From the NCBI GenBank assembly GCA_020086605.1, contig JACBWW010000045.1, forward strand, positions 5,490,256-5,554,255: a stretch of DNA of 64,000 nucleotides, given 5' to 3'. The notes beneath the pieces were generated by a model. The model was given only the letters and a program-made list of their open reading frames with translations. It was not told the origin of the DNA and ran no database searches. The translations under genes and the position numbers were made by a program. Below are positions 39,482 to 53,400 of this stretch, in pieces. This DNA is from Lanius collurio. Lineage: Eukaryota > Chordata > Aves > Passeriformes > Laniidae. Numbering within the stretch: position 1 is the first letter of the stretch; every line of letters starts with the position of its first letter.

Positions 39482-41356
39482 GACTACCTGGATATGTTCA
39501 TAAATTTTAGGACTTAACTGCAGGATGTTTTGGCCAGACATACATGACCACCATTCTCAGAATGTGTCCAACAAGAACAGTCACAAGAACATCATTTTCT
39601 CATCATTACTGATGAGAAGAGGAAAGATATTCCTCTTCATTATCACATGAGAGCTCAGAATCCATAAATAGCATTATTTTCAGGACAATTTTACTGTATG
39701 TCTGGTGCTGTGTTAAGGAGTTGGGTTCCCAGAGAAGTCTCTGGAAGATTTCTGCCTCGGTTCAGGCTCTGGCATTTTAAGTCACTTGTTCTTGCTCTGC
39801 TTCAGGTTCAACGAGGGTAACACTGATTTCAGGAAGGAACATTCTGATTGAGTCTTTGGAAATTAGTCCAGAAAGTAAATTGCTTCTATGGGAGCATTAA
39901 ATTTAGGCATTTAAAACCCCCCACAGTAGAATATAATAAAGAAAATAATAGTAATAAATTTCTCCATCTCAGACATTTAATTTTTAATAAAAAACTTTCT
40001 ATTACCTAAACCTTTTTCAAAATAATGTTCCATAGATTCTGGCAATTATGTTGGGGCTGAACTGAATGTTCCAAGTTAATTTTGTTCCTTTCTTAACTGT
40101 GTACCAAGTAGCTGCAAAAAAAAGTGTAGTTTTCTTACTCCAGAGCATTTTAACAGACTATTTGCTGCCATAATTTAGGAAAAGGAATTAGACTACTGCT
40201 CTAGAAAGGAAGGAAGATCCCTGACTTGTAATGAGCAATCCCTGGGACTGTGTGGTGGTTTCTATCCCTGTGATCAGAACTGGCTGAGTTCATAAAACCT
40301 TTGAATCGGGTCCTGCAGAAACAGAGCATATGTGTGGCTTAGGTTTTGCTTAAGTGTTTTCAGAATGCTTTTTCTTCCTCAGATCTGTCCCTTCTGAGTT
40401 CAGTGTGTTTTATTAGCACGATGTAGGCTGATTTCTGTGATTCCTCCACAAGCACCCGAGCCCATTCTCCCTGGGGGAGTGGAAGCGGGGAGCTGACACT
40501 GCTGCGGGACACAACCTGCTGGGTCCTGCAGGTGCCTTTCCCATGTGTCACACCTCTGCCCAAAAGGCAGTTTGGTACTTTGGCACCCCCCTCACTCACA
40601 CAGATAATAAATAATGTGAAATTAGCCAGAGAACACCCAGCTGAAAAGCACAGCAGAGCACGGTGAGCACCTGCGAGGGCGGACGGCCGTGCTTTGGCAT
40701 ACATTGAGGGGAAGAACATTCCAGAGTACACCTGGCAGGGCCAGGCTTAATGAACAGATCCACTTGACAAATTCCACCTCCCTTTCTGCTCATCTGCAAG
40801 CTCTCATTGCTGTGAATTTCCTCTCCTGAATTACCTGTGCAGTGTTTCCTGCAGTCTGATGTCAGACTGTAACTGGCTCAGCTTTTCTCATTACCAGCCC
40901 TGCCTGGTTGCCCACTGAGTTAAATGCTCCAAGTTTTGTACTGCCAGGCAAAATTTACCTGCAAAGAGGCAAAGACCCTGTACCAGAATTCGGGTTGTAT
41001 CCAGAATCCTTACTTCTCCTTGGGCAGAGGAATAAAATCCCTTGTCCAAAATGCTGGCACTCAGGTTTGCCTCTGAGTAAAGGAATTTAGGAAGTGATGG
41101 CGGCACAGTGATGGTTCCCTTATCAGGCTGATCGTGATTTGATTTGATGTTACACAAACTCGTGTTCATATAATGTTGCTGAGGATATGCAGATGTTTCA
41201 TTCACATTATTACTGAATTTCCCCCAGGCATTTGGGTGCTGTCCTGGCATGATGGGATGTTATCCCTTTCAGCTGTATTTCAGTCCTGGTATTAACTGAA
41301 AAAATTTGGGATTCAGTTTCTATTCACTTCCTCTTATAAATGTCATTTGTTAAGAG

Positions 41357-41403
41357 AAAAAAAAAAAAAAAAGAAAAAGAAAAAAAAGCAAACAAAAAAA
41401 AAG
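41357..41403. repeat. A-rich tract
   Basis: Poly-A with scattered G and C residues. Confidence 0.85.
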
Positions 41404-44400
41404 AATAAAGAATGAATACATGTGGAGACAGCTGTGCTGGTGAGTCCTGAGAAGCCACAATGTCAGAAAAGTCATGTCTCTGACCATGCCACATTGTTTG
41501 TGTTGCTATTAAAAGAACTAATAGGTCAAGAGTGGATATCTAATTATATTTTTAGTTTTTGGCTTTCTATCACCCTTTTATTATAGTCTATGACAGGTCC
41601 ATAAAATGTTTTTTTTTGTACTTTCACTCAAAAATAATCTTTCCATGCTGTTTCTAAATGGCCACTGTAAGAAAGTTTGTGCATTTGAAAAGATAAATGT
41701 CTTCTCCTGGGTGCCAACACACGCTGGCAGTCAGGAGCTGTGTCATGCCCAGTTGTCTGTCACATCCCAATCCCTTTCTCAGAGGAGCAGGGAAGGTGTG
41801 AGCCCTGCTGAGCTGGAGGGGCACACGTGGTGTGAGGGTATTGACCAGGGAAGAAGCACAATTTTTGTTCTTCCCGTATCCAACACCCCATCATCCTCTC
41901 TGCACCCTCCTGCTGCTGTTCTGCAAACATTGCCTCTGTTCACAAAGCAAATTAAGTTTTCAAGTAGACTTTCTACTTTCTTTCTGCATTTAAGCAGTGG
42001 AGAAGGTGAAGTAATGAAAACCCCAGACAGCACTGCCTGTGGACTGACTGCAGAAACAAAGGATGAACTCAGGGTTGCTCTGCCCTGGTCCCACTTGGAG
42101 CTGCAGAGGTGGGAATGATCCCCCTTGGCTCCTGCACAGGGCTTTGCTGAGGGAACTCCTTCGGTGCTGGAGCCCCAGCTCATTAGTTTTACCAGCTCTA
42201 TTTGCTGCACTCTGTCCTGACAGCTTGAAAGGGTATTGATTAAGGGCTTAACTCACTTTTTATCACAGCTAATTATATTTTTTTGGCTGGGTGCTAGATT
42301 TCGAGACATTGGGTTTGCAGCAGCCTCCAGCAAATGGAGGGGTGATTATAACTTGAGTGAACTGTTTGCTACAGGTTCTGACTGCCAGCTATCAAAATTA
42401 ATATTCATAAAGACTTTGAGAAGGAAAAGAAATTCCAGTCTTTTGAGATACCTGCTAAGAATTCAGATCTTATTTTCATTGTGAGTACATGGCTGCCTCT
42501 CATCTTCCCTTACTTGCATTGCTGCTTGTCAAAATTTGGAGGGCCTTTGAACAGTAAACCACACAAATTTTGCTGGAATTGGCTCTGAGGGAGCAATTGT
42601 GTTCCTGAGAGAGATGGTAATAGCACACCTTTGAGAATGAGAGATGAAGAATTAACCAGGGGCAAAGGTCCTGGTGTACTAATTAAATATAATTACATTT
42701 ATACAAGCACCAGCACAGTGAATTCTGCTTTTTTTGCTTTTTTTTTAGTAGTGTTTACATGGCTATAGAGTGTTCATTGTAGCGAGGTGCTAAAGTTCTC
42801 ATGTTATTTTATGCTTTTTTTTTTTTTTCTTTCTGAAACTAAACAGTATTTCTGAATGCATTTTATCCTCTCAAATTACATAATTTAGTTAATCTGGGAA
42901 GCATGCTAAACCCAGATATTTAGGAAGAAGGAACAGCATTAATTAACTTCATAAGGAATGAGATCAATATCGTTCTTTTCCAGTTCCTCAGTTTAGTTTC
43001 TCCATTCCACTTTCTGAAAAGAGCTGATGAAGGGTGTGGGCAGAGGTTGAATGTGACACTTTTCATAGTCACTCGAGTAAGCTTCTTTCCCAATTGCTTC
43101 CTCAAACATGCTCTTGTACACTGCCACTGGTACCACTTTGTTGCATCCAAATTACACAGGTGCTTGCTTGAATCCTCCAGCATTTTGCAGTCAAAATCCT
43201 CTTACTGTGCAAACATAGAATTTTTGTTAGTCTAACTGAGGTCTTAGTGGTCTAAAGAATTATTATTAGCCCAGTTATTATGATACTAAGCTTATAATTC
43301 AAATTATTTGCGTTTAAAATTAATAAATGCCAGCTTTATTTTGTCTGCCCCTCTCTCAGCTGTTGTGTTGCTTTTTACACTCTCTCACTGCTGGCTTCGT
43401 TGTGGAGAGAGGTGAGAAAACCTCAATCAGGAGCATTCAGATCCTGTCAGAAATGTGATGCTGATGGTTTCTTCTTCCTCACCCCTCACTATATCAGGGC
43501 CATCTTTATGTGCTTGCTAAATATCCTCCACCTTGCTCTTCATAGGACTGCTTAGGCCCAAAATTATTACATACAATGTCCTCTGCATGTTGGATACTGG
43601 TTCTTCTTTCTCCTTGTTAACCCTAAACCTATTGCCCGGCTCCCAGGGGTGCATTCACCATCCAGAGATTGGCTTTATGGCTCTGGTCCCTCCAGCATCA
43701 CCCCCTGCCTGCATTTCAGGGCCTCCACCTCAGGTCATCCATCCCAAACCCACACTCCTCCTCAGTGCTGCCCTTCGTGTGCAGCCAAAGCCAGTCCATC
43801 TCCCCCACGGGTGCAGGTGCTGCTGGTGGTTGTGTCACACACTCAGAGGGCTGTCTCTGTAAAACAGAAGCTATTTCCCTGCTCCAGGAGCTCAGAAACA
43901 ATTGCACTTTTCTGAGAGTTCCAAGCAGAGCAAACCCAGCCCAGCCAGGCACATCCAGCAAAGCCAGGCAGTGCCTGAGCTCTGAGCTGAGCTTAGCACA
44001 CAGCTTCTGCTCTGAGCAGTGGCAGCACCACCTTGGCAGACTTCCTAGGCTACGTAGCAAGGGAAAAATGGGAGTTATTTGCAGTTTTATTCCCTGCAAG
44101 AATATCACAGACTAAACCTCTCTCTTTTCTCTTTCACCGTGGCAATCTGAAACGCTGAGCTGCCTTTTTCATATTTAGCTTTTTGCAAACCTAACCTTGT
44201 TGCACCACCTCCTTCACCCCCAGGCTGGCACCTGCAAGTCTTGTTTCATTCAGGCCCTTTGCTGTGCTCATTTTCCTTTCCTGGGGATGAGTCCTGAAAG
44301 GTACCCAACAATGAGAAATATGAATGCTGAAAAATAAGAGTTGATCCTTCTCACTAATGAATCACAGGGATGAAATGTGTATTTGTGTGCTTTCCCTGCA

Positions 44401-44939
44401 TCCTTACATGCTCTGTTTTGGGCAGAGGCAATGGCCTGTGTGTGGTAAAGATGCTGGGCACAGAGGACACTAAGAGGAAAGTCTGGACTCTGAGTAATTT
44501 GCAATGAGCATTTGTAAGTAATTCCTGGTGTTAAGTGTAACTCCCCCTGTGATTTTCTGCACCCCTTTTTTCCTTCTCTTCCTTGATTGCTAATCAAATT
44601 GCATAGAAATGTTTTCCTGATGACTCTCACTCAGTCTCTGGGCAATCTCTCATATGTGCTTCACTACCAAAACATGTAATTTGAGCTCTGTGTCTACATA
44701 ACAGAACTCATCTTCTCAGAAGCTTAAAATCATTTCCCTCTGTGTCAAAGGCTAAATATTCCAGAGTCTGCTAAGTGGACTCGTCCCCCAGGTCTAAGGA
44801 AACAAATGGAATGTTGATTTGATAGTTTTAAGCACAGTTTAAATGATCACAGTATCCTGTTGCATAAACTGTGTGCTGCCTAAGGCCTCCCTGTATTGAT
44901 TTTCATGTTTGGAAATGTTTTGGTGGGCTCTGTGTCCTT

Positions 44940-45080
44940 GTGGCCAGGGAGGATGATGGGTTCCTGGGAGGTGATCCTCCCCCTGTGCTCTGCCCCTGTG
45001 GTGCCACATCAGGATCACTGTGTCCAGCTCTGGAGTCCCTTCCAACTCCAGCCATTCTGTCATTGTTTTTGTGATTTTGG
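44940..45080 (+). mobile_element. Internally deleted CR1 fragment, + orientation
   Basis: The body block 'gaggtgatcctccccctgtg', 'ctctgcccctgtggtgccac' and 'actgtgtccagctctggag' joins directly to a tail-like 'cccttccaactccagccatt' and 'tctgtcattg'. The long stretch normally between these CR1 parts is absent, so the copy carries an internal deletion. The AC-rich tract at 45099 begins about 20 bp after it. Confidence 0.7.
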
Positions 45081-45098
45081 TTATTTACTTTTACTGGG

Positions 45099-45275
45099 AA
45101 AAAAAAAACCAAACCAAACCAAAACAAAACAAAACAAAAAAAAAAAACAACCAAAAAAAAAACAACCAACCAAAAAAAAACCCCACACCAAAAAAAAACA
45201 AACAAAAAAACCCCCAAAAAACAAAAAAAAAAAAAAAAAAAAACAAAACAAAAAAAAAAGCAAAAAGAAAAAGGG
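45099..45275. repeat. Long AC-rich low-complexity tract
   Basis: About 175 bp of A runs broken by C clusters, with three G only near the end (from 45260). It is the strand-reversed counterpart of 16293-16480. Lys/Asn/Gln-rich and Phe/Val/Cys-rich frames here are artefacts. Confidence 0.9.
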
Positions 45276-47455
45276 AAAAGTGAGAAGATAATAATTCTTG
45301 CCATATTTCTGAAGCATTGTCCTTTTTTTCAAAAGTTGTAGGCTTTCTTGTGTTTGTCCAAGCCCTCTAGAAATCTGATAGATTAGAATGGGTCAATTCT
45401 GTCAAAGTAAGATTTGAGGGAACAATGAGGAGCACATGTGAGCAGGGTAGGGGACAAAATCAAGCTGTTACTGCATTGCCTGTGATTGCAGTCTTAGACC
45501 CAAGAGAATAAAAAGCCTTTTTGGAGCCAAATAGCCAGGCTGTCCCTAAAATATTCCTGTTTTTCTTATTGAGTTATCTGTAGCTCTTGGGAATCCCCAG
45601 GTGCTGTTTTTGTGCTCTTGCTGTGGCAGTAGGGATGTGATACCAGCTGGCTTTGCCCATTTGTCACCCGTGGGTTTTGCCAAAGGTCAGGCCCCGAAGA
45701 TTTCTGCTTAACTTTGGAGTCTCGTGTCTGATGCTCTCCCAAGGTAAATTGTCTGTTTAAGCACTATCTGAAATAAGCTGTCTTTTGCTTACAATGGGCT
45801 GATTTGAGTCACAGTCTGCAATAAATAATGAATGCAAAAGAGAGGTTGCAGTTCAGTCACAAATTATTGTTTACGAATTACTGCTGACTTCTCGTTAGCA
45901 CTTGCAAGTGCCAGACCAGCTCCTGAAGGGTTTAGGAGATTTCTTAATGAAGATTCATTTATTAAGATGCATGGATGGCCAATATACTGGTCATCACATT
46001 GATTTTAGGCCTGGATCAGAGTGTGAGCAACCATAGCTGAGGAATGAAAAGCACCTAAACAACTTAGGGAAACTTTTGGAGTAATATTTTTTTAATTAAT
46101 TTTTCTACTCTTTGTATTAAGAAGTAGCTCGTTCTCACTTTCATTTCTTCTTTAAAAGCTTTGAAATAAAGACATTTTGCTATATGATAATTTTTAAAGT
46201 AGGACTTTGTATAACAATACAGGATGATATTCCACAATTAATCCTTAAATTTTCATTTCATATTGTAAAGCTTACTGCAATTCCATCCCCACAGGCAGAT
46301 CTAGTCTGCTCCAAGCTTTGTGGTTCTGACAGAGAAATTATATAGGAATGTCAAAAGTGTAAACAATGCAAACACTGAATAAAGCCTGAGAAACAGAATG
46401 TCTTAACAGATATTTTAATCATAGACATGGACCAGTGTCACCTAATTGGGGGGATGAATGTCTCTGAACATAAACAGTTTGTAGGTTTAGATTGAGGGTT
46501 TGCTCTGCCCCACCCTCATGTCTAAATCTCTTTTTTTTTTTTATTAACAAAACGATCTAATTGCTCAGAGGTGAATACATACACATGGTTTGGGCACGAG
46601 GTGTTTTCCTTTTCGTGCCACAGTTACCCTGGGTGTGCACTCACCTTTCTGCTGGATTGGGAGAACCCAGGGAATACACCTGGCATCATTGGAACAACTT
46701 ACAAATAAGTCCAGATGTAACCCAGGTGTTGTAAACAAAGGAACCTGGGGGCCCCTGTGTGACCCATGGCAGGGCCAGTGCCCTCCTGGATGTCCATTCT
46801 GCTGAACTTAAAAACCAATCAAACAAACAAACCCACAAACATAGCAAAGAAACAATCCCACACCCAGAACCACCCCAGATAGCCAATGCTTTACTTTCTT
46901 GGATGGGAACACTGCCATTGATTGTTTAACTCAAGTTTTGAGCTGGCTGAGGTAACACAAATCATTGCACTTTATAAGCTGCAAAAACTGGACCCTCTGC
47001 CTTTGGTGGGGGTGTCTCAGTGGGAATGCACCAAGGAGAGAGCCCCTGGCTGTACAACTTTCCACTGCTGGAGTGAGTTGTCTGCTCCTCTCTCCCTTCT
47101 CCTGATCAGTGGGGTTTGCAGCTTCTGCTGCAGCTTGGGCAGCACGTGCCAGGGGCTGGCCTGGATTCCCCAGCTGCAAAACAGACCCAGGAGGGAGAAA
47201 TCCCACCTCAGACTGCCTTGGCAAGCAGCAAGTGTCACAAATATTTCAGTTGGTGTCTCCTGATTCAGTGGCATCCCTCGGACTCCCAAGAGGGAGGTGA
47301 ATGCACATTGTCCCTGTCTGGGTGTCTCTGTCTTGTCCCTGTGGGACAAGAACAGTCTGGAGGTGACAATCAGCCAGCAGTTACAGCAGAATCTGATCTT
47401 TTGATTTTTACTGTGTTATTTTCAATGAGCTTAGCATTTTGAAAATTTCCTTTAA

Positions 47456-47470
47456 ATATATATATATATA
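47456..47470. repeat. Short (AT)n microsatellite
   Basis: Seven to eight AT units. Confidence 0.85.
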
Positions 47471-50400
47471 CAGGAAAACAATATATTTTCCTGTTTACAT
47501 TAATGTACACTCTACCAACTGCAATGGAAAATATGTCCAAAATCAAATTGGGTTTCAGTATTTTTCATTCACTAAACCAATGAGCGAACCAAATCAGTTT
47601 GTTCTTTTTTATGGGTATTATTAAGAGTCTTCTTAAAATAGTTTACAAGTCAAACTACATACAGTGATATAATTATTTTGGATGAACAAAACAGTAAAAG
47701 TCTGAGGGCATACTGTTTTCAGCTGTCAGGGAATTAGCTTGATCCGTTCTGGTTCCTGTTTTGGACTTAATTATGATACCACTAAATATTCCCAGGAGTT
47801 ACCCCAGAAGAAAACAAATAAGGAAATTTGAAAAATAGTTTGGTTTTCTTTTGGTTTTGTTTATTTTGTTTTGTTCAGTTTCTCTCTCAGGGGGATTACT
47901 TTTGGTTCTTTAAAGGCTTTAAAATGGCTGAAGGACTTGGTTAATCCATGTGCTGCTCGTGGCGAGATGCAAAAGAACATGACACAATTGAAGAAAGGCT
48001 GGTGGTGAGAGCTGATGTGGTTTTCAGGAGCCTATTGAGAAAATCATCCCCAGCAGCACGACTGCACAGCAGCTTCATGCAGGCACTGGGAGGGGAATTA
48101 GTTCTTTGCCACATCCTCTTATCCAGGAGGCACTGAGGACTCGTGGCCTGTTGCTGTGGGAAGAGGAAGTACGAGGGTTTACAGATGGTTTTGCACAGGT
48201 TGGTGTTAAAGATTCAGCAGAATGTCTGGCTAGCTGTGCAGTAATTCAAACTAAACATATAATCTGCTGAGGTAAATTTGCTGTTCCCTCTTCCAGAGTC
48301 ACTCTTTTTAATGCTTCAGTTGCTCACGAGGGAGTGTTTGTGTTTGGAGCTGTAGCAGAGCGCTGTCAGGGATGCAAGCTCGGACAAACCCAGCCTTTCC
48401 AGGAGGATGTGGTGCCTTGTGGCTGATTTTGATTTGCATTGATTTGCCTGTGTTGTTGTTTGACTTCCTCCAGGCTGGTGTTCGAAATGTGGCTTTCCTG
48501 TTTGATCCCCCATTAGGTTCCTACCTCCATGTCCTATTGATACCTGCCCCAGGCAGCTCCTCTGGCCCTGATGAGTGCAGCTCCCTTCTCTCCTCCCTCT
48601 GCAACTGCAGCAATTAACTGGAAAAAATCTGATGTGGGAGCTGGGCACAGCTCTGCTGTTCTGATTGTGGCTCTGAAATAAATGGCAATAAAACATTTCA
48701 GCACTCATTTAAATGCCATGAAGCTTCCTGAAACTTGTGTGATAGAATTCCTGAGGAAGCTCCCAACTGCTGCTTTATGGCAGGCCTTTGGTTGGAGGAA
48801 ATGCTTTGGTCATTTTCTGTAGAACCCTCTTGGTTCTGATGTTTTGATACAAGTTGTGTTAATGCTGAATTGCAAGACTGATGTAGGAAAATCACTGGCT
48901 ACTTCTCTACTAATGTTTTCTTTGTGAAAGAAAATTTAAAATTTTAAATAACATCCCCTTGTTCTCTGATCTGGCTTTGCCAGTGGCAGCTTACTGGGAG
49001 TCGATCTGTAGCCCTGTTTTGTGTATCTTCAAACTGGTCGCTGTTACCATGTTTTAGGTTATGAATCTGGATTTTATTGGGGCTTTTATCACCCCTTTCA
49101 CTCAACAGTTATTTGTAGGAGACAAGGCTGGGGGAAAAGTGTGGCTCAAGTGTGCCATGTGCAGGTAATGCCCCTGTTGGGGTATGGTGGTGCTGCTTTG
49201 GAACATTTCTAAAGTCTGAGCAGATTTAAGATTGACTTGCTGACAGGAGCACCCGTGCTTCTAATGTGAGTTCTGAATTCTGTTGCAGAGCTGATAAGTT
49301 GTTGGCCAGGACAGATTTCAGGCTCTCCCAAAACTCAGACTGCTCTTGTGGAATGAGGGGCAAAGTCTGGCAGGAGCGCTGCTGTCAGTGCAGCTGCAGA
49401 GCAGCAAAAAGACACATTTAAAGGTGATAGCAGATAATTGTAATGGCTCAATCTTAAGCCTTATGAACCTGCAGAGCATTTCAGCAGGAACTTTGCTTGT
49501 TAAGGCATCCCTTCCTTAGCCTTTTCTCAGCTCTGATTTGAAGATTTCCATTAATGAAGTTGTCTGTTCCTCACAGATGGAATGTACTGCAGAACTCATC
49601 TTCTGCACTCACCAGGTTTTCAGTCTGGTTAGAGCAGATAAGATCTTTATTGTTCTCTCACTAGCCCACAGAGCTTCAGTGTTAGAGGATGTTGCTCATA
49701 GTGTTTTTTAATCCATCTGGCTCCACTGAAACCAGCTCTGTTACCCCTCACTTCAGTGGATACCTCCTGGTTTTGGCCAAATTACTCAGAAAACATTTTA
49801 TTGAGTCACTTTGTTTCAGGGTTGGTATTGTTTTAAGTGATGCTCTATGTGCTTGTATTTATGTGCATTATTTTTATGAAATACACGTGCATCATTCCCA
49901 GTTTGGGGCAGTCTGTGATAGTTTATTGAAATGTAAATCATTTACTTTGGTATGTTTTGAGAGAGATTGTTTCATTGGGGAGGTGTGCTAGATGGAGAAT
50001 GTGAAATGTGATTGCAATTTGCCTAAAAGTGTCTGTTCTGTCCAGGGCTCCTGATTCCATTTTTGGATTCTGCCAGTGACATAGCCTAACCTTCAGTCAG
50101 GAGAATCGAGAGGGCATAGCCATTTGTGCTTTGGGCTGTTGATTTGTGAGATATTTTAACAACTGTCTTTTCTGTTCTTTTGTCCTGACATGGAATTCAT
50201 ATTTCTAAAGCCCATTCAAGTAAAGAATGATGTGACTGTGCAAAATACTATTACACTATAGGCTGTTTTTCACATTTCTAACATCTGTTGTCAGTCTGGG
50301 GAGGTTGTTGTACATTTGTATTGCTGGGAGAGGGAAATTTACTGGAATGAAAAGCCCACGGGATGTAAAAATGCTTAACCTGGGAAGTGCAGGAGTACAT

Positions 50401-53400
50401 CACTGGGAAGAACTTTGCACAGTTATGCTGATGGGGTGCTGTGCTCGTGGGGTGACAGGCAAATTATTGATTGGAGCTGGAGACTCGTCTTTGGTAGCTG
50501 TTGTTTGTCTTCTCTTTCTTCTGTGGGGGAGCCAGCTGGGAATTAGTCTGTAGTCTGCACCACGAGTGGATTTATAGTCTTTAACTGTGGTGGAAAAATG
50601 GGAAATTTCTTTTGAGGCAGAGATGCAAACAAGGCAGAGAGGGAATCTGTTGGCTGGGTTACAGAGGGCCAGCATGAGGGCACGGAACACAAGAGGAAAT
50701 TATTTCCTCCCAGCCAGGGAAATTACAGCCACAGGTACCTGATATCTTCCATCAGAGACTCTCAGCACTACCTTTGATTCCCCTGTTGCAAATACCATGT
50801 TTGTGTGTTTTCTTTGTTATGGATCTCTAAATGTCTTATAAATTACAGTTTGTATTTTGGCAACTGAATCAACTGCAGCCAATTGTGCAGCTCTTCCTCC
50901 CCTGCCCACCTCACCTCTGGCATTCCCCCGCTTCTGAATAAAGAGATTTTTAAGAAGCGTGGGCAATTAGCTATAACAGCAACTCCCAGTATTTTTGGTT
51001 CCTCAAAATCATATAAAACTGCCAAAAAACAGTAGAATTCACTCCATTAAAGGCAGTTGCTGAAGTTCATGATGTGCCTTGATTTCTGACTCCTCATGAA
51101 AATGCATCTCCAGCTCTGTTCAAACAGAAGATGTTTAACAATAAGCATTTGCTTTCCTCTAATTTTTCACCAAGAACCAATATGATTTTACATAAAATAG
51201 GATTCTTAAAAAAAATTATGAATAGTCTCTGGTGTAAAGACAGGTCCTGAATGTGTTTAATTAGGGAACAACAAAGAGCACAAAATCAGCAAAGCTGATT
51301 CTGTAGAAGTCTGGAGATCAAACTGAGATAATATTGAAGTAGAGGAGCTTGTTTCTTCTGATGGTTTGAGTGCCTTGCACACCCACTGCATGCTCTGAGC
51401 ACAATAAAATGTTCTATCACACATTCCCTTCATCATACCCAGCATAAGATCCATACTCCTGCAATAATAGCAGGGATAATTAATTCTGGCTTAAGTATTT
51501 AGGAAATTACTGAGTGCTGCAATTACAGCCTTTCCAAATGACAATCTTTAGAAGCAAGGAGCTGTGCTGTGCATTCCCCCCAGATCTGAGTGCACTGAGA
51601 AACTTCTGTTCAGCACCAGAAGGAAAAAGCCCCTGCAGGAGTGAATCTTAATGTAGTATTAATTGGGTAACGGAAGAACACAGCCCCGAAACACAGAGGG
51701 TGCATTTAGAGCAGGACAAATAATCTGAAACACAAGTTTGATGAATTCCCTTCATCTCTGCACTGTGGCTGCTGCAGCACTTTTGTTTATATTGATCTGA
51801 ATGGAGTGGAAATTTTCTTTCATCTGTCATTTACATTCATTTTACCTGTTGCAATTGCCTCTGCCAGCTTACATGCTTGTTTTCTGGTGAATGTATTAAT
51901 AAGATTTCCAGCACATCAAAAGAATTTCTATTGGGCAAAGGTAGACTATAATACACTTAAGGTGTAGGAGGGTTCCTAGCTGCAATTTTACCTACTAAAA
52001 GTTATTAATGAGTTTTGTGAAGTAAAGAAAATAATTGGAAAGGATAATGCTTATTGCATGCTATAGATTTGCCTCTATTGCTTACTTGTTTAGCAAGTGA
52101 CTTACAGAATGGAATATTTTCACCATAGCTTTGTTCTGATTGCAATATGCCTTGTGCATTGACAAAAATAGACCCAAAGGTCAAATTAATTAGAAACAGT
52201 AGGAGAAAGAACACAATGCTGCAAGTTTGTATTTACATGTTCTGCCTGAGAAATGTGTGAGGTGCATTTTGGTGTGTGCAAAGCACAGATGCTGTGTGCT
52301 AACAAAGAATAAGAAAACACTAAAAAATATCTTAAAGAGTAGAAGTAAATTGCAGTCTTTAGTTAGGAAAATTTATGCATAATGTTGATTTCAGGGTGAG
52401 CAACCAGGGCACTTAGCAGGGATTTTGGAGAGTGTAATTGATGCAGGAATGCAATTCTGTGGCTGTGTGTGGAAGGTGCCCATGCCCACAGTGTCCCCCT
52501 GTTGCCCACATGACTTATGCCAACTTTGCCCACAGCAGTGTTATTGCTCTTCCCCACAAACCCTTTTCCTGCTGCTTTATTCCAAAGTCCTCCCTGTTCT
52601 CAAGTATCTCCAGCAATTTTCTTTCCCCTGGGCTGTAGGGACACAGAGTAGACCTAAAGTCTTGCACTTGCTCCTCCATGTCTGTGTGTTACGAGGGGTT
52701 TCTGCCCTTCTGGACCAAGCAGAGAGAGCAGTTGCCTTTCCTGATCATGCCCCTGGTATCAGCACTGCAAAAGTACTTCAGATTTACAGATTGCAAGTTC
52801 AATGTGGTTCGTATGGAGAACAATATTTACCTCTGATTTAACTGAGCTGTATGTGGAATTTGAATAATCCTGCAGTAATGATTGCAGTGGTGCTAATCTC
52901 GTGTGGCAGGTGAGGAAATAGAGGTTGTTCCTGAGTGCATTCACAGCATTGCAGGAGCAGCTCTCACCGTGCCCTTGGCCTTCCCTCCCCAGCCCTTTGG
53001 GTTGCTCAGCTCTTTGGGCACCTCTCCAAAGATGCAGGGACTCCAACTGAGGATTGTGCTACTTGTGAGTACCCAATAGTGCAGTTTGAGGGTTCATGCA
53101 GTAAATGGCTTGGGACCAAGCTGTTGATAAGCCAACCATTGGTCTGCTCAATGCTGTGACAGAGGCTCTGGAAGTCTGGGCTGTGCAGTTGGCAGCCCCA
53201 TGAGGAGGAGCTGCCCTCCTGCCTTCCAGAGATGCCTAATCCTCACTTCTGCTGACTTCTCTCTCTTTCCTCTTGGTGCTCTGTGTATTTTGCACCAGCA
53301 CCTTCCTCTTGACTGCTGGAGCTGCTAAGTGAACAACTCTTCTGCCTGGGTTTCTGGTTCTTGTGGTGGCTGGAGCTCCCACCTTCCCCCTCACCTGTTT

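Larger units (their letters stand above)
36527..44939. other. Intronic DNA, no gene seen
   Basis: Mostly unique DNA. It contains a T-tract (38798-38814), a (TAA)n microsatellite (39448-39481), an A-rich tract (41357-41403), and a GC-richer patch (43640-44060) with overlapping open frames on both strands. The 170-codon frame at 41606-42118 is opposed by a 143-codon frame on the other strand and matches no known protein by eye. Confidence 0.5.

Noticed and set aside
41606..42118. 170-codon open frame on +, with 143-codon frame on -
   Set aside because: Both strands are open over the same DNA, no similarity is recognised, and there is no promoter or splice context; likely chance.
44896..45332. 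Lys/Gln-rich and Phe/Val-rich open frames
   Set aside because: They are products of the AC-rich tract at 45099-45275 and CR1 sequence.
45919..45934. 14-bp style palindromes such as GCACTTGCAAGTGC (near 45899)
   Set aside because: Several of this length are expected by chance in 64 kb.
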